This document shows positions 43,569 through 52,166 of a DNA stretch of 64,000 nt, in pieces. The notes under the pieces were generated by a model that saw only the letters and a program-made list of their open reading frames with translations, ran no database searches and had not been told where the DNA came from. The DNA is from Actinomycetes bacterium (GTDB lineage: Bacteria; Actinomycetota; Acidimicrobiia; Acidimicrobiales; RAAP-2): positions 118,205 through 182,204 of the forward strand of contig JAJZBK010000002.1 of the NCBI GenBank assembly GCA_021798955.1, read 5' to 3'. Every line of letters starts with the position of its first letter. Within the stretch, counting starts at the first letter, position 1. A program made the position numbers and the translations under genes.

Positions 43569-46144
43569 GCACACGGACCTTCTCCACCAGCCACGTCGTG
43601 GCGCTCGTCGAGCGGGCCACACGTGTCGTCCCCGTGCTGTGGCCCCTCGAGTCGGCTGTGGCGGCCAACCCCCTCTGGGACCTGCGCTCACACTCCTTTA
43701 CCTCCGCGGTCGCCCACGCCCGGCGGGCACTTGGCATCGTCGGGCTGCCACCTGCCGAGGTGCTGGCTGACGCCTTCCGGGCGGGACGCCTGACCGTCGC
43801 CGACCTCGAGGCCGCCCTCGACGACCTCGACCAGCCCGACGGAGCTACAGAGGCGGAGCCCGTCCACCGGGGAGCACCAGCTCCCCCGCCGAGCATGCTC
43901 GTCACCGTCCTCGAACGCCACGACCAGCTCACCGGAGGAAGGATGGCCGCCGAGGTCGACCGTGAGGTGGCCAAGTACTGTGCGGCATACCTGGGCGGCC
44001 TCCTCGGCACCTCGGGCGTGGTCGGCACCGGCTTCCTGGACCAGTGGAGAGCGGCCGTTGTCGACGATCCGGCCGCTCGGCGACTGGGCCTCCACGGCGT
44101 GCTCGAAGCGGTAGCCGGCGGTCCCGAGACGGTCATCGCCACCGTCCTCGCCCGGCTCGTCCTCGACGAGGCGGGTGCCGTGGAAGAGCTGACCGGACAG
44201 TCGGCACGCTTGCTCGGCTGGGCAGCGCACGCCAAGTGGAGGTCGCGCTGGGCCGCCCCCGACCATCCCGGCCCTGCCCTTCACCTTGTCGACTACCTCG
44301 CCGTCCGTCTCCTCTACGACCTGGCCGCCCTGGAGCGCCTCGGGCACCGAGCCGGCCCCGGGGCCTGCTGCGACCACCTCCGTCCTGCTCCGGGCAGCTC
44401 GCCCGAGGTCCCACCGGCTGCGCTCGTCGGGGGACCCGCCGGAGACCGCCTGGCTCGGCTCGATGCCACTGCGGCCGCGGCGGTGTGGCTGGCCGCCTAC
44501 GAGGCCCACTACCGCGATGACCTCCTCGCCGTCCTCGAGCGCCCGTCGTCACAGCCGTCGGCACCTCCCTCACCAGGCGCCCTACGTGCACAGGTGGTCT
44601 GCTGCATCGACATCCGCTCGGAGGGGCTCCGCCGGCACCTCGAAGCGTCCGGCCACTACGAGACCTTCGGCTTCGCCGGGTTCTTCGGCGTCCCTGCTCG
44701 GGTCTGGCCCTTCGACGGTGGCAGTGCGCTCGACCTGTGCCCCGTCCTGCTGCACCCGACGGTAGAACTGACCGAGGAGGCCGGCGAGGAAGCCGCCGGC
44801 GCGGCAAGGCACGCCGGGCTCCGGCAGCTCGCCGTCGTCGAACGAGCAGTGGAGACCACCCGCGAAGGGCCGGTCGCCTCGTACCTGCTCGCCGAGTCCG
44901 CCGGTGTGGGCCTCGGACCCTTGGCAGTGCTGCGGACGGCCGCTCCGGCCACGTTCGCCCGCCTGCGCCGTTGGGTCCTCGCCCGCCTGGCCCCACCCGC
45001 CGACGTGCACCCGGTGCTGTCCGGCCCGGGGGCTCCGAGCGACGACGAGCAGGCGCTCTTCGTCGAGACGGCTCTCCGGACGATGGGGCTCACCGACCGG
45101 TTCGCTCCCGTCGTGGTCCTCTGCGGGCACGGCAGCACGACCGAGAACAACCCCTACGGCTCGGCGCTCGACTGCGGTGCCTGTGGTGCGGCACGAGGAG
45201 GGACGAGCGCTCGCCTGGCCGCGGCCATGAGCAACCGGGCGGAGGTGCGAGCGCTCCTGGCGGCTCGTGGCATCGTCGTCCCCGACGAGACGCTGTTCGT
45301 CGCCGCCGAGCACGACACGGCGACCGACACCGTCACCGTCTTCCCCCCGGCCGAGCTGACGCCGACCCAGGCAGACCGACTTGCCGTGGTCGAGCGGGAC
45401 CTCGCTGCCGCGGGAGCCGAGCTAGCCGTGGAACGAGCCGCCACCCTGCCTGGCGCCGTCCGGCGTCCCCGTCGAGGCGCCGCTCGCCACTTGGCCACGC
45501 GTTCTGCGGACTGGGCCCAGGTCCAACCCGAGTGGGGCCTGGCCCGCTGCGCCGCACTGGTGGTCGGACCGCGCCAGCTCACGGTGGGTATCGACCTCGA
45601 GCGGCGCACCTTCCTTCACTCCTACGATCCCGGTACCGATCCAGACGGTGCCGCCCTCGAGGCGATCCTCACCGGGCCCATGGTCGTCGCCCAGTGGATC
45701 TCCGCCGCCTACTACCACTCGGTCGTCGACCCCGACGTCCTCGGTGCCGGCGACAAGGTGTCCCACAACGTGGTGGCCGGCGTCGGCGTGTACCAGGGAG
45801 CCGGCGGCGACCTCCGCCTCGGCCTGCCCCGCCAGTCCGTCTTCGTCGGCGACGAGCCGTTCCACGAGCCCATGCGCCTGCTCGTCGTGGTCGTCGCCCC
45901 TCGGGAGCGCGTCGACACCGTCGTGGCCCGCAACCCGGTCGTCGCCGAGCTGGTCGACGGCGAGTGGGTCCACCTCGCGGCACGCGACGACGGCCGGTTC
46001 TGGCGGCGTCGGCCGGGTGGGGGCTGGCGGCAGTGGCACGACGCCCGGACCGATGCGCACCAACTGGGCCGACCGGTCCGGCTGGGCCGACCGTACGAGG
46101 TGGCCCCCACTGGTGGCCACGGAGAGGAGGAGCGGCATGGATGA
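43565..46144 (+). CDS. dabA: DAB inorganic carbon pump catalytic subunit DabA (DUF2309)
   Basis: This 859-aa protein belongs to the beta-carbonic-anhydrase-like DUF2309 family. Expected zinc ligands are all in place: Cys347 and Asp349 in VVCCIDIRSEG, His522 in VVLCGHGSTTENNPYG, and Cys537 in ALDCGACG. The 15-residue His to Cys spacing equals that of the characterised DabA. Other family features are LWPLESAVAANPLWDL near the N-terminus and AQWISAAYYHSVVDPDVLGAGDKVSHNVVAGVGVYQG near the C-terminus. It should concentrate bicarbonate in the cytosol for carboxylases. ATG 43565 overlaps the dabB stop. A frame stays open far upstream inside dabB but is not coding. Confidence 0.96.
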   Translation: MSTRTFSTSHVVALVERATRVVPVLWPLESAVAANPLWDLRSHSFTSAVAHARRALGIVGLPPAEVLADAFRAGRLTVADLEAALDDLDQPDGATEAEPVHRGAPAPPPSMLVTVLERHDQLTGGRMAAEVDREVAKYCAAYLGGLLGTSGVVGTGFLDQWRAAVVDDPAARRLGLHGVLEAVAGGPETVIATVLARLVLDEAGAVEELTGQSARLLGWAAHAKWRSRWAAPDHPGPALHLVDYLAVRLLYDLAALERLGHRAGPGACCDHLRPAPGSSPEVPPAALVGGPAGDRLARLDATAAAAVWLAAYEAHYRDDLLAVLERPSSQPSAPPSPGALRAQVVCCIDIRSEGLRRHLEASGHYETFGFAGFFGVPARVWPFDGGSALDLCPVLLHPTVELTEEAGEEAAGAARHAGLRQLAVVERAVETTREGPVASYLLAESAGVGLGPLAVLRTAAPATFARLRRWVLARLAPPADVHPVLSGPGAPSDDEQALFVETALRTMGLTDRFAPVVVLCGHGSTTENNPYGSALDCGACGAARGGTSARLAAAMSNRAEVRALLAARGIVVPDETLFVAAEHDTATDTVTVFPPAELTPTQADRLAVVERDLAAAGAELAVERAATLPGAVRRPRRGAARHLATRSADWAQVQPEWGLARCAALVVGPRQLTVGIDLERRTFLHSYDPGTDPDGAALEAILTGPMVVAQWISAAYYHSVVDPDVLGAGDKVSHNVVAGVGVYQGAGGDLRLGLPRQSVFVGDEPFHEPMRLLVVVVAPRERVDTVVARNPVVAELVDGEWVHLAARDDGRFWRRRPGGGWRQWHDARTDAHQLGRPVRLGRPYEVAPTGGHGEEERHG

Positions 46145-46463
46145 ACGGTGGGGGCTTACCCCCATGGTCAAGGTCGAGGTCGTCGTCTCGGGCGAGGACG
46201 CCCAGGTGGTCACCGACCTGTTCTCGACGGCCGGAGCGGTGGGGTTCACTGCCGTGGCCAACGTCTCGGGCGTCGGCCACGGCGGCGCTCACCAGGGGAG
46301 ACTGGCCTTCAACGACAGGAACGCCTTGGCGCTCCTGATGGTGGTCCTTCCTCCCGCTGGCGTGGACCGCCTCCTCGACGGGCTGCGGTCGCTGCTCGCC
46401 GAGCGCCCCGGCGTGCTGTTCGTGTCCGACACGTACGTGAGCCGTCCGGAGTACTTCCGATGA
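46137..46463 (+). CDS. PII-like signalling protein in the dab operon
   Basis: This 108-aa protein has a ferredoxin-like PII pattern: MVKVEVVVSGEDAQVVTDLFSTAGAVGFTAVANVSGVG, a short T-loop region HGGAHQGRLAFNDRNA, then LALLMVVLPPAGVDRLLDGLRSLLAERPGVLFVSDTYVSRPEYF. PII-like proteins next to carbon transporters (SbtB, CPII) bind adenyl nucleotides and sometimes bicarbonate and adjust the transporter. The T-loop lacks the uridylylation-type tyrosine context of GlnB. It overlaps dabA by 8 bp and has GGAGAGGAGG before the ATG. Regulation of DabAB activity is the best inference. Confidence 0.85.
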   Translation: MDERWGLTPMVKVEVVVSGEDAQVVTDLFSTAGAVGFTAVANVSGVGHGGAHQGRLAFNDRNALALLMVVLPPAGVDRLLDGLRSLLAERPGVLFVSDTYVSRPEYFR

Positions 46464-47416
46464 CCCGCGCTGCGCCGTCGTCGGGACCGCAAGCCGACGG
46501 ACGCCTCGACACCGGTGGCCGGCTCGACGGGTTCCGGCTGCTCGTGACCGGCATCGCCACCGCAGACAGCATCGCCTTTGCGACCGCGCGCTCCGCCCAG
46601 CGCGCCGGGGCACGGGTCGTCGCCAGTGCCTTTCCCCGCGACGGCGACCGGGCCCGCCAGGCCGTCTCGACCCTGGACGACCCCATCCCCGTCGTCGAGT
46701 GCGACGCGACGTCCGCGGGTGACCTGGACAGGCTCGGCACGTCGGTCGACGAGCTTCTCGGAGGGCTCGACGGCGTCGTGCACGCCATCGCCTACGCCCC
46801 GACCGAGTTGCTCGGCGGGACGCTGCTCGACGCGCCGACCGACAGGGTCGGGATCGCCTTCACGACCAGCGTGGTGAGCTACGTCGCGCTCGGCAGGCTC
46901 CTCGCCGAACTGGCACCAGCGGCCGGCGGGTCGCTCGTCGGGCTCGACTTCGACGCTTCAGGGGCCTGGCCCGTCTACAACTGGATGGGCATCTGCAAGG
47001 CAGCCCTCGAGTCGGCTAACCGTTACCTGGCCCGCGACCTCGGCCCGCGACGGATCCGAGCCAACTTGGTCGCCGCCGGCCCGCTCCACACCCGGGCGGC
47101 CGACGCCATCCCCGGGTTCGGGCACCTCCTCGAGGCGTGGGAGACGACCGCTCCGCTCGGATGGGACCCCACCGATGCGGCTGTCGCGGCCGAAGCGGTG
47201 TGCTTCCTCCTGTCGGAGGCCGCCGCGGCCATCACCGGCGAGATCCTCCATGTCGACGGCGGCTACCACGCCATGGCCGCGCCGCTGCGTCCGATGGCCG
47301 GCGAGCCGACAGACCCCTCCGCAGCCCGGACAACGGCACACGACGAGGTCACCGACGTGGACGACGGCCGACCGTTCGACATGACGCTACCGGTCAGGGA
47401 AGGAGCAACACGATGA
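46460..47416 (+). CDS. fabI: Enoyl-ACP reductase, InhA-like FabI
   Basis: This 318-aa atypical SDR has RLLVTGIATADSIAFATARSAQRAGARVVASAF at the N-terminus (GIxTxxSIA cofactor motif of FabI/InhA) and VVHAIAYAP. Its active site WPVYNWMGICKAALES has Tyr, six residues, then Lys, as in InhA. VAAGPLHTRAADAIPGF and ITGEILHVDGGYHAM also fit. It reduces the last double bond of fatty acid elongation with NADH. The C-terminal about 45 residues are acidic and extra. Its place inside the dab operon, overlapping the PII-like gene by ATGA, is unusual and might tie lipid synthesis to carbon uptake. Confidence 0.9.
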   Translation: MTRAAPSSGPQADGRLDTGGRLDGFRLLVTGIATADSIAFATARSAQRAGARVVASAFPRDGDRARQAVSTLDDPIPVVECDATSAGDLDRLGTSVDELLGGLDGVVHAIAYAPTELLGGTLLDAPTDRVGIAFTTSVVSYVALGRLLAELAPAAGGSLVGLDFDASGAWPVYNWMGICKAALESANRYLARDLGPRRIRANLVAAGPLHTRAADAIPGFGHLLEAWETTAPLGWDPTDAAVAAEAVCFLLSEAAAAITGEILHVDGGYHAMAAPLRPMAGEPTDPSAARTTAHDEVTDVDDGRPFDMTLPVREGATR

Positions 47417-48207
47417 CCGTGCAGGCCGGGCTGCAACGAGGTGGCACCCCCCGCCACGGTGGTGGCGAGCGCCAACGGCGGTCCAGCCAGTGGCGTCCCG
47501 ACCCGGGAAGCTCACCGCCGCCGTGCTGGCAGGAAGCAGCGAGCGACGGTGACCGGTTGCGCTTCGCCTGTGCCACCCTCGCCCGCCACGGCATCGTCGC
47601 GGCCCCCGCCCAGGACGGCCATCCCGCACAGGTCGAGCGTCGCCTGGTGGCCGAGGTCCGCTCCGCCTTCGAGGCCTCCGACGGTGCCGTGGTGTTCTGG
47701 ACCGCCGACGAGCACGCCCGCTCCCTCGGACCGGACGGCACGTTGCTCGGCCACCTGGTGGTCCACGTGCACGGTCCTGGCGTGGCCCGAACCGCCACCG
47801 CCGCCTTCGAGCAGGCCGGGCTCGTCGTGGCTCCAGGACCGGCACCGGACGTCCTGCTCGTCGGCCCGGACCAGCTCGTCAGTCCGGACCAGACGGAGGA
47901 GGACCCGGCCACCGACCGGTTCGCGGGCATCGAGGTGCGGGGGGTCCGCACGGCACGCCAACAGCCCGACGCCTCCGACGTGAGCCGGCGGCTCGAAGCG
48001 ATGGCTCTCGTCGTCGAACGCGTCGACGCGTCCGACGACGGTTCGTTCGTCGTCGTGCTCGCTCGCCACGACGGGGCGCTGCTCACCGACTCCGACATCG
48101 CCGATGCGCTCTCTGCACTGGGAGGCTCCATCGCCTGGGAGAGCCTCGCCAAGGTACGACCCGACGCCCTCGCTCGGCGCGGCGAGGGGCGTCGTCGCCT
48201 CCCGTGA
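47413..48207 (+). CDS. Unrecognised protein of the dab operon
   Basis: This 264-aa protein has a basic, disordered first 40 residues, then an alpha/beta-looking part. That part includes GDRLRFACATLARHGIVAAPAQDGHPAQVERRLVAEVRSAF, a hydrophobic strand DGAVVFWTADEHA, and LLGHLVVHVHGPGVARTATAAFEQAGLVV. A second strand-rich half ends in SFVVVLARHDGALLTDSDIADALSALGGSIAWESLAKV. I know no family for it. No membrane segment or signal peptide. It overlaps fabI upstream (ATGA) and the DUF6671 gene downstream (GTGA), so it is made with the carbon-pump proteins. The twin repeated strand-helix units hint at an internal duplication or PII-like/ACT-like folds, but that is speculation. Confidence 0.7.
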   Translation: MTVQAGLQRGGTPRHGGGERQRRSSQWRPDPGSSPPPCWQEAASDGDRLRFACATLARHGIVAAPAQDGHPAQVERRLVAEVRSAFEASDGAVVFWTADEHARSLGPDGTLLGHLVVHVHGPGVARTATAAFEQAGLVVAPGPAPDVLLVGPDQLVSPDQTEEDPATDRFAGIEVRGVRTARQQPDASDVSRRLEAMALVVERVDASDDGSFVVVLARHDGALLTDSDIADALSALGGSIAWESLAKVRPDALARRGEGRRRLP

Positions 48208-49058
48208 CGACGGCCCAGGCCACCTACGCCGGCCGGACGGCGGCGCTGGCCACCAAGCACGGCAAAGGGCCGCTCATCGCCACCCCCCTCGCCGCCGTCG
48301 GCCTCGAGGTGGTCGTGACGCCCCTCGACACCGACAGCTTCGGCACCTTTACCGGTGAGGTCCCGCGTCGCGGTACGCCCCGCGAGGTCGCCGTGCGCAA
48401 AGCCCGGGCCGCCATCGAGGCGTCCGGGCTCGACGTCGGCCTGGCCTCCGAAGGTTCCTTCGGCCCGCATCCGGCGATGCCCGGCGTGACCACCGATCTC
48501 GAGCTGGTTGTCCTGGTCGACGACCGCCTCGGGGTAACCGTGTCGGAACGGGTCGTCACCACGGCGACGGCAGCGGCATCACTGGAGGCGACCGCCGCCA
48601 CCAGCTCCGCCGAGCTCGAACGCTTCTGCAACCAGGTCGGCTTCCCCGACCAGGCGCTGATCTGCCGGCCGGCCGACGGCACGCGGCAGGCGATCACCAA
48701 GGCCATCACCTCGCTCGACGGGCTGCACCGGGCCATCCGCGCCGCCACGGGGGCCTCCCGCGACCGACGCGCCGTGGTCGAGACCGACCTGCGCGCCCAC
48801 CTCTGCCCGACGCGCCGGGTGGTCATTGTCGAGGCCGCGACCCGTCTGGCCCGGCGCCTGGCCTCACGCTGTCCCCGGTGCGAAACCCCCGGTTTCGGAC
48901 AGGTGGGGGTCGAGACAGGGCTCCCGTGTCGGTGGTGTGGCCTGCCCACCGACGCGCCGGCCGCGCTCGTCGACGGGTGCGCACGCTGCGACTTCCGGCA
49001 ACGCCGGCCCGTCGCCGGGGACGCCGACCCGTCCACCTGCCCGGCCTGTAACCCCTGA
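48204..49058 (+). CDS. DUF6671 family zinc-ribbon protein
   Basis: This 284-aa protein opens with YAGRTAALATKHGKGPLIATPLAAVGLEVVVTPLDTDSFGTFTGEV, the DUF6671 pattern, and contains RKARAAIEASGLDVGLASEGSFGPHP. The C-terminal 75 residues have four Cys pairs (CPRC, CRWC, CARC, CPAC), enough for two zinc ribbons. Its biochemical role is not established. The GTG overlaps the previous stop, and it is the last gene of the dab operon. A DNA/RNA- or protein-binding role of the ribbon is possible. Confidence 0.85.
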   Translation: MTTAQATYAGRTAALATKHGKGPLIATPLAAVGLEVVVTPLDTDSFGTFTGEVPRRGTPREVAVRKARAAIEASGLDVGLASEGSFGPHPAMPGVTTDLELVVLVDDRLGVTVSERVVTTATAAASLEATAATSSAELERFCNQVGFPDQALICRPADGTRQAITKAITSLDGLHRAIRAATGASRDRRAVVETDLRAHLCPTRRVVIVEAATRLARRLASRCPRCETPGFGQVGVETGLPCRWCGLPTDAPAALVDGCARCDFRQRRPVAGDADPSTCPACNP

Positions 49059-49129
49059 CGAGTGCCGCCTCCGGGAGACCAGGGCGCCTGCTGGCCTGCC
49101 ACCCCGGTCGGCCCAGTGTCGGCCCCGGC

Positions 49130-49190
49130 CAGTCCTCCTGGCAACAGCACCTGCCAGTCCTCCTGGCAACAGCGCCTGCCAGTTCCTCGG
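49130..49190. repeat. 25-bp tandem repeat, 2.4 copies
   Basis: cagtcctcctggcaacagcr followed by cctgc, at 49130-49154 and 49155-49179, then a partial third copy. It lies about 70 bp after the end of the dab operon and may form a weak hairpin (ccagtcctcctgg). Confidence 0.8.
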
Positions 49191-49277
49191 CGAGCCGACG
49201 TGCAAGGACCTGAGCAAGTGCGGCGGCGACGGTGGGATCGACCCATCCAGATCCCCATTGGAGCTCCCGTGCCCTCG

Positions 49278-49433
49278 ACCACAGACCCGACCACAGACCC
49301 GACCACAGACCCGACCACAGACCCGACCACAGACCCGACCACAGACCCGACCACAGACCCGACCACAGACCCGACCACAGACCCGACCACAGAACCGACC
49401 ACAGACCCGACCACAGACCCGACCACAGACCCT
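49278..49433. repeat. 12-bp tandem repeat, 13 copies
   Basis: Unit accacagacccg, one copy with a C-to-A change. In the frame of the downstream gene it would read TTDP thirteen times. It ends 6 nt before the ATG at 49440. GTG 49269 upstream is in frame, so the array may be translated. Confidence 0.9.
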
Positions 49434-49439
49434 CGGCCG

Positions 49440-50144
49440 ATGGCGGCCGTCCTGCAGGTGACCGCCTGGCACGATCCGGTCGTCGACGCCCACGGGATGC
49501 ATCCCTGTTCGCGCTACGTCGAGCTCTACTGGCTCGGCGTGCTCGGCCCGTCGACGACGTGGTTGCTGCGCCGCGTGACCTACGGCCTCGAGGTGCACGA
49601 CGCAGGTTTCACCCTCGACCTCGTCGAGACCGCCTACTCCCTCGGGCTCGGAGGGAGACTGGGTCCTAACTCGTCCTTCCGGAGGGCCCTGCGTCGGCTC
49701 GTCACCTTCGAACTGGCTCGCCCCTACGGCCCCTCGGGCCTCGCTGTACGCACTCGGGTTCCCCCGCTCCCGCTCCGCCATCTCCAACGACTTCCGGTGT
49801 CGTTGCAACGGAGCCACCAGCGCTTCCTCGACGAGCAGCTACTCCCCGACGTCGAGCGCAATCGACGACGAGCGACCCGCCTGGCCACCGGGCTGGCCGC
49901 CTCGGGACAGGACGCTGGGGCCATCGAAGCCGCGCTCGCTCGTTGGCAGTTCCACCCCGCCGTCGCCTACCAGGTCGCCCGCGACGTCTTGGGCGGCAGC
50001 GCCGGGGCACCCGTTCCCACCCGCACCGGTGACACCCGCACCGGCGACACCCGCACCGGCGACGCCCGCCCAGACGGGATAGCCGCCCTCGGCGGAGGGC
50101 CCTGCCCAGAGGGGCCGCGACCAGTCTTGAGGGTTCGCCGGTAG
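49440..50144 (+). CDS. Unrecognised protein with C-terminal RTGD repeat
   Basis: A 234-aa protein from ATG 49440, or about 291 aa if translated from GTG 49269 through the TTDP array. The core begins MAAVLQVTAWHDPVVDAHGMHPCSRYVELYWLGVLGPSTTWLLRRVTYGLE and continues with helices (LVETAYSLGLGG, FRRALRRLVTFELARPYGP). A basic amphipathic segment follows, with QRSHQRFLDEQLLPDVERNRRRATRLATGLAASGQD. This looks like a compact helical DNA- or membrane-associated protein; I know no family. A 15-bp repeat makes RTGDT three times near the C-terminus. Its TAG stop is shared with the -10 of the next gene. Confidence 0.65.
   Translation: MAAVLQVTAWHDPVVDAHGMHPCSRYVELYWLGVLGPSTTWLLRRVTYGLEVHDAGFTLDLVETAYSLGLGGRLGPNSSFRRALRRLVTFELARPYGPSGLAVRTRVPPLPLRHLQRLPVSLQRSHQRFLDEQLLPDVERNRRRATRLATGLAASGQDAGAIEAALARWQFHPAVAYQVARDVLGGSAGAPVPTRTGDTRTGDTRTGDARPDGIAALGGGPCPEGPRPVLRVRR
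50019..50063. repeat. 15-bp tandem repeat, three copies, inside a coding region
   Basis: Unit acccgcaccggygac keeps frame and gives repeated TRTGD near the C-terminus of the unknown protein. Confidence 0.85.
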
Positions 50145-50147
50145 GTT
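50142..50147 (+). promoter_or_regulatory. -10 element, likely leaderless promoter of the aldo/keto reductase
   Basis: TAGGTT ends 6 nt before the ATG at 50154; its first three bases are the stop codon of the preceding gene. Confidence 0.45.
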
Positions 50148-50153
50148 GGGCCT

Positions 50154-51125
<972 letters not shown>

Positions 51126-51207
51126 GCCACGGCACGGGCGGCGAAGAGGCTGGGCCTCTCCGGCGGGCTCGCCTCGGGGCACCCACCCCGCCGTGCCCCC
51201 AACTCGC

Positions 51208-52011
51208 TCAGCCCACTCCTCGGTTGGGGTCGGCAGCTCCTCCGGCCCGATGCTCCTCGAGCCACCGGGGGAACTCGACGGCGACGATCCGCTGACCCGT
51301 CAGCCCTGCCGCCTCGGCGGAAGCCAGGAACACCACCGGCGGGCCCATCACGGACGCTGGGAGAAGCCGGGCACGGGCATCCTCCGGAAGCTCGTCGGGG
51401 ATCATGCCGGTAGCCGTCGCTCCGCCGGGAAGGAGGAGGTTGACGGTGACCCCGAAGGGGCGGAGGTCCTCGACCATGACGAGGCTCAGTGCCTCGGCGC
51501 CGGCTCGGGCCGGTCCGTAGGGGACGAAGCCGCGCCGTCGCATCGTGGCGTGGTTCATCGAGACGTTCACGAAGCGTCCCGACCCCTGGGCGACGAGCCG
51601 AGGAGCGAAGGCCCGAGCCACGAGGAAGTAGCCCGTCAGGTTGGTGGCGACGACGTCTGCGAACCCCTCGGGGCTCACCTCGAAGAACGGCATGGGGTGC
51701 TCGAAGAAGCGAGGGTTGACCGTGCGCATGCCGATCCCGGCGTTGTTCACCACCAGGTCGACCCCGCCGAGGGCGTCGAAGGCCCGCTCGGCGGCGACCT
51801 CGACCGATCGCGGGTCGCGCACGTCCACCGGCAGGGCCGACGCCAGCAGGCCCTCGGCCCTGCGCCGGCCCACGGCCTCGTCGAGCCGCTCCGTCGGTCG
51901 GCTGGCGAAGGCCACGTGAGCCCCTGCGCCCAAGAGCACGTCGGCCATCGCCGCTCCCAGACCACTGGTCGCGCCGGTTACGACGACACGGGTTCCCGTC
52001 AGCTCGCCCAC
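51208..52011 (-). CDS. Short-chain dehydrogenase/reductase with altered catalytic residues
   Basis: This 267-aa classical SDR fold has VVVTGATSGLGAAMADVLLGAGAHVAFASR for NAD(P) binding, DVVNNAG-type motif LVVNNAGIG, and NLTGYFLVARAF. The active site reads NVSMNHATMRRRGFVPYGPARAG. Tyr165 is present but the Lys four residues on is Arg169 (minus codon at 51507-51505). The position normally held by Ser, 13 before Tyr, is Met152, with Ser151 next to it. Normal SDR chemistry would be impaired or changed. The C-terminal part is otherwise regular. GTG 52011 has TAGCGT 7 nt upstream. Confidence 0.85.
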   Translation of the reverse strand: MGELTGTRVVVTGATSGLGAAMADVLLGAGAHVAFASRPTERLDEAVGRRRAEGLLASALPVDVRDPRSVEVAAERAFDALGGVDLVVNNAGIGMRTVNPRFFEHPMPFFEVSPEGFADVVATNLTGYFLVARAFAPRLVAQGSGRFVNVSMNHATMRRRGFVPYGPARAGAEALSLVMVEDLRPFGVTVNLLLPGGATATGMIPDELPEDARARLLPASVMGPPVVFLASAEAAGLTGQRIVAVEFPRWLEEHRAGGAADPNRGVG

Positions 52012-52018
52012 CGGGCGA

Positions 52019-52024
52019 ACGCTA
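52019..52024 (-). promoter_or_regulatory. -10 element, likely leaderless promoter of the SDR gene
   Basis: TAGCGT on the minus strand ends 7 nt before the GTG at 52011. Confidence 0.4.
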
Positions 52025-52166
52025 CCGCGCCGAGCTCTCTCAGGACGGCCAGGGAGAAGAGACTGGACCAGAGACGAACGCGGCAGAAGAGTATGGTCGG
52101 CGTGGGCAATCAGTTGCAGTGCTCGTGCAATGTCACGGTGGTCGGAACGGAGAACGGAGAAGGACC

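Larger units (their letters stand above)
49059..49439. other. Region with two tandem repeat arrays between the dab operon and an unknown gene
   Basis: Holds a 25-bp repeat at 49130-49190 and the 12-bp array at 49278-49433. Nothing else was recognised; no clear -35/-10 was found. Confidence 0.5.

Noticed and set aside
49278..49433. Regular array considered as CRISPR
   Set aside because: The 12-bp units are contiguous with no spacers, and there are no cas genes.
52114..52130. ttgca/tgcaa inverted repeat upstream of the sulfatase gene
   Set aside because: Arms of only 5 bp with a 7-bp spacer; expected by chance and not tied to a regulator.
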